64,000 nucleotides of DNA, from the NCBI GenBank assembly GCA_024760905.1, contig CM045731.1, positions 57,473,125 through 57,537,124 of the forward strand, given 5' to 3'. The DNA is from Plotosus lineatus (lineage: Eukaryota; Chordata; Actinopteri; Siluriformes; Plotosidae). The notes under the pieces were generated by a model. That model was not told the DNA's origin, ran no database searches, and saw only the letters and a list, made by a program, of their open reading frames with translations. The position numbers were made by a program, and so were the translations under genes. Positions 11,905 to 23,800 of this stretch are shown here, piece by piece (within the stretch, counting starts at the first letter, position 1; each line of letters opens with the position of its first letter).

Positions 11905-12722
11905 ATCTCCATAATATACATGATGCTTTTCGTGTAAAGGACAGAGTTAGTTATTTCGTGAGTTTTTAAAGTGTGCTCATTGCAACTTTATTTTTTTGCT
12001 CAGGCTGCGCACGTACACACACACACACACACACCCACACACCCACACGCACCCACGCGTGCTTTTGATTCCCAGTGCGAGTGAAAAGAAGAAGCCGGCT
12101 CGAGGCATGCGGTTGAGTGATATCGCAAAGGAATATGGCCAAACTCGTCTACCATTGGTATGATATTGAAGCAGAAGGAGGCCTTAATAGGTATACTTTT
12201 ATAATTTTTAAAGGATTTAGGGGGTAGTATTGAGGGCCTTGGAACAAATCAGGGCTTTTACATGTAAAATACGATTCAACTTACGAAAAGATCAGGTTAC
12301 GAAACTGGACCTTCTGGAACGGATTAATTTTGTAAGGTGAGGTACCACTGTACTAGGAAACTACCCTTTACTGTTTGTTGCATTTCATGAGAATCACCTT
12401 AAAACATGTTGAATAATGTTAATTCTAAAAGAAAATATTGGGAAAGGGGGGTGTTTCATATTGATTTGATGCATTTTGACAGACCGCTAGAGCAGTCTGT
12501 TTTTTAGTTTGGAAAAGTTGTCAGCTGTGCGTTTGTTTTTTTATGTATTTATTTATAAACGTCGCATTAATTTTGTTTTTCTCCCAGAAGACAAAATGGA
12601 TAATTCTTATTATTTAATAAATGTTGCTGTTGTTTTTTTTTTTTTTTTTTTAATTTAAAGCAGGTTTGGATAGCATTTTACAATATTCTATTGTTCATTA
12701 ATTGCTTGTTTGTTTATTCCAG

Positions 12723-13878
12723 GTGCTGCTCTGCTTCCTGAATGGAAACCATTATGACAGTGTTTACCCAATATCTTCAGTTAAAACTGCTGCTATGTGC
12801 CAGTGTGAGTCATGGGATCTGATTCTTCTGTTACTTCACAAAAATGAAATGTCTGGTGCAGTCCAGGGAAAAGTGTGTGTGTGTGTGTGTATGTTTCAGC
12901 GATCTTGTACGAGCTCCTGTATGAACGTGTGTACGGCGTGGACCGTAATGTGTTGGTGCCAAGCCTGAAGGCATCCCAAGACTTTGAGACACAGGAGCAT
13001 GAGAGCAGTGGGAACTCTGACCTGGACGAAGGCGAGGATTTCTGGTGAGCGAGGGATCACTGGGATCTTCCTTAGGTCTCTTTTTTTAAAATATTTATTT
13101 CTTATTTATGTGGATGATAACAGATTATTTGCATTTTGGAAAATAAATCACAAAATATCTGCCGTGAGCATTTATTTCAGTATTTATATAAATAAAATGT
13201 TTTTAAATCTCTTTATCAGGTCCAGAAAAGCTGCAGTTGGTGTGAGCAACAGGACTAAAGTAGATACACACATGCACACAAAGTTACTTGGTGTAAGTTT
13301 TGATCATCTCTCAAACTTTGACTGTTCCCCTGCTTGCATATCAGGGTCGTGGGCGGGGCCAAGCCAGAGGAATAGGGCGTGGCTGCTTGCTTGGTAAGGT
13401 GCAGAAGTCCCTGAGCCCCACATACTTCAGGAATGTGGAGTATGATGTGTGGCTGCTCTCAAAGCAAGGTAACACAATTGTGTGCGCGCTAATCTTGTGT
13501 ATGGAGGTAACCATAACAACCAGAAAGGCTGGATATTTTATAATATTTTTTACTTATATCCAGGATCCTCCTGAAAATTGTATGTGTGAAATGATGAAAA
13601 CTAAAAACGGCCATAGTTATTAAAGATTGTCATGGATTGAGCAGCCAAGATTCTTATCATACTCGAAAGTGTTGAAGTTCAGCTGCTTCTGCATCATAAT
13701 TATAGGATCCTTATCTCTTCCCCCTTCAAAGGGCAAATGTTACATCGGAACACCCCACCTGCTTTGTTTATTCATTGCCCCAGAATTGATGAGGCATTTT
13801 TAAGAGTCTCCACTAATGAGTTCAGAGGGTTTTGAAGATTTTTTTTCTGTGCAAATCAGTAGTGAAGTGTGTGATTTT

Positions 13879-13910
<32 letters not shown>

Positions 13911-16900
13911 CTCAGCTCAGCAGCGGAGGGATTTCTGCATGGCAGCCGGGATGCATTACAAGGCTGGAGATAAATGCCAGGTGTGTTAGAGTAATTTATA
14001 AATACAGACACTCCCCCACTTATGAACATTCGTTTTATGAACATCTGGTCCGAGGTCGGGAGTGAAATGAAATTAAAGAACAAGTGATAATAGAAATGGA
14101 ATAAAATCTATAGAAAGATATCATAAGTATGAAATATAATTAAACATTATCCAGAGGTACACTTAATACAGTACTATCCTCCAGCAGAGGGGCATCACCA
14201 GAGGGCCAGGAAGAGAAGCAGAACCGATACATTTTTGTACTCCTGCCAAAAGTTTTCAAAGAAGAAACAAATTGACTCCAATATTATAATGAACTGAATA
14301 ATAGTGAAACACTCTGTAAATCTGATCAGATCTGCTGTGCTTGAGAGCAACCAGGAGTTTAAACATGGGACATAATGATATTGATAATGAGATGATTATG
14401 GAGAGAGAGAGGTTAAAAGTTTTTTAAGTGTTTAATTTCATGTCCCCCACTGGTATGAACTTTCCACCTGTGAGCTGGTAATGTGCGTGCGCTGCTCTCG
14501 GAGGTCAGTAGGTCTTGCACCATTCCAGCGACATGCAGCCTGAAGCGCACGCGCAGCCGCCACGCACCTCCAGATCCTACACAGATAACTTCATTATCCG
14601 GGACCGGGACCGGTGGGTTAAATGGTGTGCCTTGGCGATGCTGAGTGGTTTTGATGTGCAGGATAATGTTTACTGCGGTGTCACGGGAGGAATGATGTCA
14701 TTAACATATAACCTGAGTGAGACACAAATCAAGAATCATATTGGGAACTGATTCACAAATAATCCACCAATCAAACAGAATTATCTAGGAAGCATTACAC
14801 ACACTTTGGGTAAATAAATAAATCGGATTATCTTCATGTTGAAGTTTGATTATAGTTCTCCGGTGCTCCTTCCAAGGGCAACCGGAAGCTGATCAGTTCA
14901 ATTGTGTCGTCGTGCGTGCGTGTGCGTGCGCGAGAGAGTGAGGATATGCTTTCAGTTAGACTGAGCTCAAGAGCATCATTACACTGTGCGGTCAATTCTG
15001 TAATAACAAAGAGAGGAGAGAGATTGTATACAGTACAAACTCGTATAGGTCACTTATACAAGGTTTAAACATGCGTTCCCCTCTAAAGAATGCACTGTAA
15101 TGACTTACGAACAAATTCATCTAATGAACAGCCGTCTGGAACCTAACTCGTTCGTAAGCTGGGGAGTGTCTGTATATCCTTCTCTCGCTGCCGTTTTCAT
15201 AACTTCTGTCTTCATCTTTATCTGTTACAAAATGTGGCTCAGAAACGCAAACAAATTTACCAGAAAAAAAACCCTTTCTTGCTCTCTCAGGTGCGATTGA
15301 ATAACACCGATCGCTTCTACAGTGCCTACATTCAGGACGTCAGCCCTGAGGACGGACCCGTCACTGTGTTCATCGAGGAGCTTGGAGAGAAGTATGTCAG
15401 TGGGGAGGATGTTTCCTTCAAAGGGTACTTGGGCTCCACTTTAGTAATAGGGCAAACTGCTCAGACACTCGGGGATTGGAAGGAGGGTTATAGCCACTGC
15501 TCCTCTACAGGTGTCAGTTGAGGTGGTTTGGGTATCTGATTAGGATGCTTCCTTGTCACCTACCTTTTGGGGTGTTCTGGGCATGTCCAAATTGAAGGAA
15601 GGCCCCGGGCAGACTCAGAACTCGGAAGGATGTCTAGAATGGGCTTGCTGCAGGATCGCCCAGGATTAGCCCGAGAGTGTTGCTGGGGAGAGGAATGCCT
15701 GGGTTTGCCTCCTGGAACTGTTGCGTCCACAACCCTGACTTTGGATAAGCGGAAGATGGATAGATGGATATTTGAGTTGTACTTGATAAATATAACACAA
15801 TGCTAAATGTACTGTACCAGTAAATGGATAAAAAAAAACCTACACTGTGTGTGTTTGTTTGTGTAGGCACATTGTTCCTCTTTGGAATCTGCACACTCCT
15901 GAAGATTCCTGGTCTACAGTGGAGAAAAGCAAAAAACAAAGTGCATCCAGCAGCAGTGGGCCCACAGGTGCTATTGAATGAATGAATGATTTTATTTACG
16001 TAAAGGGGCCACAGGCCCATTTTACAGATGCAAAAGTGAAAGAATACAGTTGAAGTGTCATAAAATATACAATGTTCAGTCCTTTATGTTTGACAAAAAA
16101 ATTACATCTCTGTTTCAAACCAAGGAATACATATTTAGCTAAGGCATTAATATGGTTAACATTTGTAGTTGACATCAATTGAACAAATTTATCTTCATTT
16201 GGGTTTTTAACAAAATAACTTGGTAGTATATCACCTCTCAAACTATTATAAAATGGACAAATCAAGCAAAAATGATATTCAGATTCCACATTATGTATTA
16301 AACCTTTCGTGGCGTAGCAGTTTCATCATTCTTCCTTCTTCAATAAGCAGGTTATGATTAGAGCAGCGAAAACCAGATAGAGCTATTCTATAGAATGGTT
16401 CTCGTATAACTGACAAATATTCCTCAAATTTCACTTCTTTCTTCACACTTCTCAATAAATCCAACTTTGGTACATTATTAATGCTCTCAAACCAATTTTG
16501 ATAATCTATAAGGCTACACCTTCGTTTAAATTCCAAAGTGAAAGATTTTACACAACCAACATCCTGATTCAACCAAACGTATCCAAATCCATAACTAAAA
16601 AGCAGATTTTTAACATTAAGAGCCCAACAACGTTTGCCCTTTTCTGCAAGCGAGTATTGGAAACTATAAGCTTTACACAAAATATTATTAATATCTTGGT
16701 GTAAAATTCTAACCCAAAATTTTATAATTTTCACATAAAAATTGACTCTAATTGAGACGCGACCCAATTCACCACTAGCGGCGATACATGGTGATGATCT
16801 ACCCAAATGAAGAACCTGTTTATAATAGTTATCTACTACCCATACAACATTGAGAACTGGATGGAAACCCCATATCTCGGAGCCATAGAATAACAGGAAT

Positions 16901-19900
16901 CACCTTGATATAAAAAATGTGCAATAATACATTAACAGGCTAATTTAAGTAATTATTTACATTTTAACGCTCTGATTACTTTCATAGCCTGATCCGCAAG
17001 TGTTTTTTGTGTGACATACCATGACCCTGAACAAGAGAGATACACACCTAAATACTGATAGGATGACACTATCTCAATCTTAGATCCGTTGAAATGGAAT
17101 TTTTCATACTTGCTGAGATGGCCTGCTTTACGGAATATAACTACTTTAGTTTTATTAATATTAACACTCAATTGCCATTTATTACAATACACTCATTTTA
17201 TCTAATTTTCTTTGCAGTGCAACAACACTACTCTCAATGATTTACCATATCATCTGCAAACAATAACATTAGAATCTGTAGTGTGCCGATTTCAACACAC
17301 CTATCGCCATCCTCACCAAGAAACTCTATGATATCATTTACGTATAATAAAAATAATAACGGTGACATCTGACAACCTTGGCGCACACCATATAAACAAT
17401 CAAACGTATCAGAGTAACCATCTTTCACAGCAACACAAGATACTACTTTTGAATACATGTTTTGAATAAGGCAGAAGACTTTTCCTTTTACATTGTTAGT
17501 CCATAACTTATACAACAAGCCATAGTGCGGTACAGAATCAAAAGCAGCCTTGAGGTCAATAAACGCACAGCAAAGCCTTCCCTTGTATAGAGATAGGTAC
17601 TTTGTAATAATAGTATCTAAAACAAAAATATTATTTACTCTTTGAAAACCCTTTCTGAAGCCAGATTGTTCAGGTATTATAGTATTGATTTCAACCAGAT
17701 GGTAAAGTCTATTGCATATTAATTTAGAAAAAAATTTCCCTGAAACCTCTAACAGAGTAATAGGCCTATAATTTGAAGGTGAATTAACACTACCCTTTTT
17801 ATACCTTGGTAAGATTACTCCCATAGTCCACATGTCTGGATATTTACCTGAAGATAACTCAGCATTAAATAAAGTTTTTAGCATTTCAATACAACTCAAT
17901 GGGGCATTCTTAAAGAATTCTATGGGTAAACCACTCAGACCTGGTACTTTTCCATTTTGCATATGACTAATAACATCCACAATGTCCTGACATGAAATTT
18001 CTCTATCCAAACCTTCATTGTCAGTTGTATCTTCTATCAAATCGTCGCTAATAGAATTCACAAAATCAGCAATGTATATATATAAAAATCACTTTCTTCT
18101 GGAGATTGATTTAAGCCATGGAATACGTTTTCAAAATATAATGTCCATTCAAGTGGTGTAATATTATTAGATATCTTCTTTGGTCTAGATTTAACAACGT
18201 TCCAAAATGTTTTATTGTCATTATGGAATAATGCTGTCATTAAATTATTCGCTATCATCTTACAGAATGCTGATTTCTTGAGGTAACACAGTTCTTTATA
18301 GCGCTTCAGTGCGAGTTGATATGCTGACCTAGTTTCGGCCGAATTGTTGGCATGAAAAGCACGCAATAGGCGGCGCACACGTGACCGAGTATGTAAACAT
18401 TCCAGGTTATATGCATACCAGTCTTTGTTTGTTGTTTTGATTACCAATGTGTTGTTGAATGTTTGATGCACAAGATGCCATGATGTTATAGTTTATTACA
18501 CGCACTGTCAACATCCTGTCTTATGCACATTTCATTCACAGAATTCAATGCGTCGTTTGATATGTTTTCCCATGTACATATGTATTTCTGTTTATTACTA
18601 TCGTTCCATTTGTAGCGCGGCTTCCGACCGGTGTCCTGAGATATATTACATACATCAGCGGTACATGTGTCAATAACAGTGTATGATATGGGAAAGTGAG
18701 TCAATTCTACTTCATCACAAACATCAAAACCAGTAAACAAGTTCATCATATCATCTGAGCATAGAACATAACTTGTATAGTTAATAATTGAGTGTTCTGG
18801 TTATCTTGCCTTTACCAAAATCATCAAATAATCTACCATTACATGTTCTTAACCCCGTGTTTTTACAAAATTCCAAAAGTTCATGACCCCATTTGTTTAC
18901 AACCAAGTCCTGAGAAACACGTTCTGTCACATGATCATCGTTGACGTAGTTGAAATTGTCATCGATGGGGATGTGTGTAGGGTCGTCGTTCACAATATAA
19001 TCCGGTAATGCCGCTGTGCGACTGTTAAAGTCTCCTTGTATCAAAACTAAACATCCATGATATCTATTCCTAAAATAACTCGTCATTTTTCCAATTTTTC
19101 AAAAATATTTTCATCTGAATGTTCACTAGATCCAGGTGGCGAAAAATAACACCCCATATTAGTTCAATTTCCTGCATTAAATTGGAGACCTTCACCCACA
19201 TGATGTTGATTGAACTTGATGTCATTATTGTTACACGCTCCGAAATAGAATGTTTCACTAGTATTAATATGCCACCGGAGTTTCTAATAGCACTACTCTT
19301 TCTCTCTCTGATTTGTTTATAATGGTTCACATTCATCTTCCCATGTTTCAACTAATCCAATCGGGTCATGCTTTGAGATGAATTCTCTAAATACAGTTCT
19401 GTTCAAAAGTTTTTTCAGACCTTCACAGTTCCATACTGCACACTTCACATACTTATTCTGAGCCTGGCCACACCCCTAGGTGTAAACAAAATCACTCGTT
19501 TGTAACGTTGGGAGCGTTTTAACCAAGGAAAGGGTTTCCTTCCCCGGTTCTAGTTCATACACCTTATTTTGAATTTGAATTTTATTGTATCGTAACATGG
19601 CAAACTGGTCCTTGGCACGTGCCTCTTTAAGGAAAGGCTGTAATTTCCTTCGTGTCTCCTGTATTTTCTGAGAAGTGTGGCGAGATTTTAATGTCTGTAC
19701 CTTTCAGCTTGCTTGCCGATCTTAGTACTGCCAGTTTCTGGGCAAATCTTTGGAAAATGACTAACACTGGCCGTGGACGTTTATCCTTAGACCCGAGCCA
19801 TCTTACGTCTTCAATATCCACATCTTCCGCGATGTCCATGTGGTCTCTGATGACGGATTTGACCTTCGTTTCCATGTCTGAGAGTGAGGGTGTTGAGCCA

Positions 19901-20784
19901 TTCTCCACTTCGACATCGTTATAGAAAATGAGGTTGTTACGCTTCATTTCCTGTTCTAGTCTTCCGACCTTACTTGTCAGGACTGATATTGTCTTTCTAA
20001 GATTTGCATTTTCTGCAGAAAGCACTGCTAACTCCTTTTCAACATGCTCCAATTTTTCCGACAGTTTTAAAAAATGTTCTTTATTCTCGAGTCTCATAAC
20101 TTCCGAATTACAAATCTCACCGTCAAGTGTGGTTTGTTTATCCCTGGGTCCCGGATTACTTTCCACATCATTTCAGATAAGTAAAAGGATGCACGACAGA
20201 AATAAACAGTCTCGGCCCCAGCCGCAATGTCTTTGGCACGTGCAGCACATGCATATTCATGCATATTAATCATCATTCTTACCTTTTTGTATATTTCTCT
20301 CTCGCACGCTATTTTCAAATCTTACCTTGATACCTCAGGAAAGTGCATAGTCACGTCACGATATTGATACCACTCCATCATGCAACCCTGAATGGTTAAA
20401 ATATTTTCTGAACGCTTTCAGTGGTTTATAAATACAGATTATTCTATTATTAAGGCTTTTACATTGTTAAGGTTTGTTTGTTAATACCAGTCACATATTG
20501 GACATACCAGCCTTGTGCAGCATTTACGTTCCTGTTTTTAAATTCTCAATTAAAAAAAAAAAAAAAAATTTCATAACCAATGACATCTTTTTGATTTCAG
20601 AGCGTGACACCAGACCTGGACGAAAACCCTTGAGGTCAGTGTCACATAGTCCTACAGCATCCTCAGGTTCCGCTCCTGCTGGTAACCGTGTGCAACAACA
20701 GCATTCATGGCCCCCGCAGGACATCAAAGAGCCTCAGTCACTGGGAAAGGATGGTCCAAGCAGGTGTGTCAAACTTATATCGTC

Positions 20785-20844
<60 letters not shown>

Positions 20845-23800
20845 ATACACACACACATTAAATAGATATGTTAACTTTGTGTGTAGGAAAATTGGTCAAG
20901 GTGGAGTGTGTGCATCATCTGTTGAGGGGAACACGCTGCTGGAGCTGCTGAACAAAGACGAGGAGAATTTCCCGACCCTTGAAGCCAGCGCAAAGGTAGA
21001 ATAGGTTACAGCACATTCTCTGTAGTGTTACTGCAATGTATAATGTGTGTGCGCATATGTGTCTTTAGGCTGCTAGTATTGAGGGAAGCAGAAGAGCTGA
21101 GAAGAAAGGATCCAGAAAGAAATTGAGTGCAGGTGAGCAGAATTGATGAGTTTCTTTTTAAATGATGCATTAGTGAACATTTGTGACTTGTGTGGTTGTT
21201 GGGACTATGTCCAGCAAGGTTTAATGAGCTATTTTTAAGCTGTGCTACAGCTACTGTGTAGAGACCAATGTAATATGTAATGATTGCCAACCTAAGAGCG
21301 CTTCCTGAATTCAGCTTAAAATGTGTTCGTTTCAGATACCAAAGAACAATCTGTAAACACTGTCCATAAAGCGGATCAAGGAAAACAAGCAGTGAGTTAA
21401 ATTATTTATAGTTTTCCAGTATAGTGTGATTGTTTTCTGTGAGCTAGACTTTAATTCCTATATTTTATCTTGAATAATGTCCTCCAGAAGAAAATGTCAG
21501 TGGATCAAGACCAAAGACTATCACCACCTCCCACAGACAAACCAAACCCTACACCTTCAACTACCTTACCTGTTTCTTCAGCTCCAAAGTCCACCAAAGC
21601 TGCCTCTGCATCCACAACAGCACCAGCCCGAGTTCCCTACAAAGCATCATCGTCTTTGTCTGCTCACATCCCACCCATCCAGTCACAGTCTTCCTCTGTT
21701 ACATCGACAGGACCCTTGGATTCCTCCCAAACCCCCGATGTTCAGGCTCAGACTGCCAAGGTTCCATCTAAAGGGCCCCCAATTTCTTCCCAGACAACCC
21801 CTATCCAATCTCAGACCGGCACTGTTGCATCTACAGGACCCTCAGTTTCTTCCCAAACTACCACAGTCCAGTCTCAAACTGTTCTTCCATCATCTATGGG
21901 ACTTGCAGTTTCTTCCCAGATAACCCCTATCCAGTTTCAAAATGCCCCCACTCCATTTAAAGGACCCCCAGGTGATTTGCAGACTACCCTTGTCCAGTCT
22001 CAAACCACCCCTTCTCCATCCACAAGATCCCCGCATGCTTTGCATGGTACCCCTGTGCAGTCTCGAACCACTCTTCCGCCCCAGAATTCTTGTCAGGCTT
22101 CCACCATACAGACTTCAACAGCCCCTGTTCCATCCACAAGACCGATAATTTTGTTTGGAAATATCCCCTTCGAGTCTGAACCTGCCCTTGAGACACCAGA
22201 AGTGAGCCTTGTAGATTCTCACACTACTGTTGATCCACTGCCGTCTCTCCCTTTGCCTGCCACATCTGTATCTACCCAGATAACCTCTCAGTGTACCCCC
22301 ACGACCAGTATACGGGTGCCCAATCTGAGCCCTATGATGCCCACATCAGTACCCCAGAGCCACACTCAAACAATTCAGTCCCAAATCCCAGATCCAAATG
22401 CTGCTGTAACTACCCCTGTGCACCTCAACTCTGGGCCAGAAACTACTACCACATTTCTTTCCTCTCAAACACCCAGAATACTTTTATCTCCAGCCACGAA
22501 TGCACTTAGCTCTGTATCGGCTGCTTCCACCTTCCAGACTACCCCTGCACCCACTTTTGCCATTGCCCAGACTACCTCAACAACCCCTAGAAAAGGTTCT
22601 GTCCACACCCCATGTCAAATTACTTCTGCTGCTGAAGTGCCTGGTTCAACAGATCTTCCTCCACCCTCAAAGTTTCCCGTTCAGACGGTACCCGAGTCCA
22701 ACTCAGCTGGTGAATCCATCATGGCCCATGTTCCTAACTCCACCCCCTCTACTGCTCAGCCACCCCCTTCTCTTGCCTCCATTCACCCTGTTCAGTTTGG
22801 TATTTGTCCACCTTATCCAACCCGTGCACCTCATTCATCTCCAAATATATCTTCCACAATGCAAGATCCTTGCGCTCCTCCTGCTGCTGTCCCGTACCTT
22901 TATGACACTACACTCTCATCTGTTGAAGGTAAAGTGGCATGTATCCTTTTTTTGCACTGTACTGCAGTATTAGACATTCATTGAACATGAGTATCAATGC
23001 TTTGATTTTCTGATTTACTCCACAAGGTGCTGGAGGTGCCTCATTGTCAGATTGCCCACCCCAACTCTCCCAGACACTTGCACAGGTTTGCCAAGATTCG
23101 CTTTACCCGGGTTTTCCCAGGAACGACAAGGGTGAATTTGTCCCATCTCCACCATTCTCCTGTGACAGTACTGGAAAAGACCTGCCAAGTGGTATCATTT
23201 TCCTTCTGTTTTATTGACATCCCTTTTCCACAGACAGTGTTGATGCTGGAGTTGATGTGAGAAATTTGGCAAACTTTATAGAAACCGGGCAGCAGTGGCA
23301 TTGAGACTGGGCAATAAGTCAACAAAGTCAGTGTCACGATTTGTCATGAAAATGTTTGAAAATACTGTATTGTTAAGCTCATATTTCCCAGCTCTAATTT
23401 GGATTTGTTTAAAGAACATAATTACTGATGATGGAAACCAAATGACACCAAACAATGCTTGACAATTCCATGAGCTTGAGGTAGCCCTTTCAGCTAGACC
23501 AAAAGTTCCAGTGGGTGGAGCTGGACTTCATTCAAATCTCCCTATAATCATCACCCACAAGACGTTTAACAGTACAAAATACTTAAATAATAAGTGAGTG
23601 TTCTCCACCTTTGGCGATTATGGTTCAATTTGTCTAGGTCAGAGAAGCCACCTTCTGGACTGTTCCATCTGCAAAACTGATTTAGTTTTGGAGCAGTGTT
23701 CTTGAGATCAGAGTACTTCGCCACTCTCTCCACCCTGTCAGTGGAAAAGGGTTCATTACCTGTCGGATAATCTCCAATCGATTTCATATTTTTCTTTCAT

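Larger units (their letters stand above)
8551..12350. mobile_element. Tigger-like MITE containing a full-length LINE
   Basis: The ends are CAGTGGTACCTCACCTTACG and GTAAGGTGAGGTACCACTG, with TA at 8549-8550 and 12351-12352. Removing it restores TTCTTAGTACTAGGAAAC, which matches the uninterrupted hAT copy (TTCTTAGTACTCGGAAAC on the minus strand near 27890). Without the LINE the element is about 690 bp and closely resembles the copy at 32251-33197. A trace of the pogo/Tigger N-terminal helix-turn-helix (RLSDIAKEYG) is readable near 12110-12150. Confidence 0.85.
7616..12530 (+). mobile_element. hAT transposon remnant, copy 1, split by a 3.8-kb insertion
   Basis: Two separated parts (7616-8550 and 12353 to about 12530) match the continuous minus-strand copy at about 27700-28790. 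Coding traces include KAECLFAAFYVEHNIPLAAADH near 7850-7915 and, near 8225-8330, a broken hAT dimerisation region (ECERIFSQVRKNKTDFRG, then LSDDMLSALL). The middle of the transposase is absent in both copies, so both descend from an already deleted parent or a non-autonomous family. Outer ends are approximate. It abuts the Rex3 5' end on the left. Confidence 0.65.
15976..20340 (-). mobile_element. Two-ORF LINE, nearly complete, antisense in OTUD4 intron 7
   Basis: Starts 8 bases after the OTUD4 exon 7 donor and fills almost the whole intron. The 3' end on the minus strand is an (ATTC)n tail (15976-15990). Reading from right to left: ORF1 (20169-19627), endonuclease (19351-18781; GGILILVK, GDFNSRT), linker (18749-18058), reverse transcriptase (18061-17234; EQSGFRKGFQRVNNIFV, FIDLKAAFDSVP, VRQGCQMSPLLF, FADDMV), then KWQLSVNINKTKVVIF (17192-16953) and a C-terminal part with ESEYHFCLICPFY (16289-15996). 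Several frameshifts make it inactive. Base use is A+T-rich compared with the exons. The clade was not settled. Confidence 0.85.

Noticed and set aside
21477..22973. Overlapping +1/+2 frames rich in Leu and Pro
   Set aside because: Shadows of OTUD4 exon 12, whose frame is fixed by the flanking exons.
22929..22984. Extension of OTUD4 exon 12 to a stop
   Set aside because: GTAAAG donor at 22929 and the conserved continuation in exon 13 (LYPGFP) show that this is intron.
23233..23312. Possible OTUD4 exon reading DSVDAGVD
   Set aside because: An AG and frame exist, but the exon at 23833-23873 gives the conserved VLRFFFNLGLK and joins in phase on both sides.
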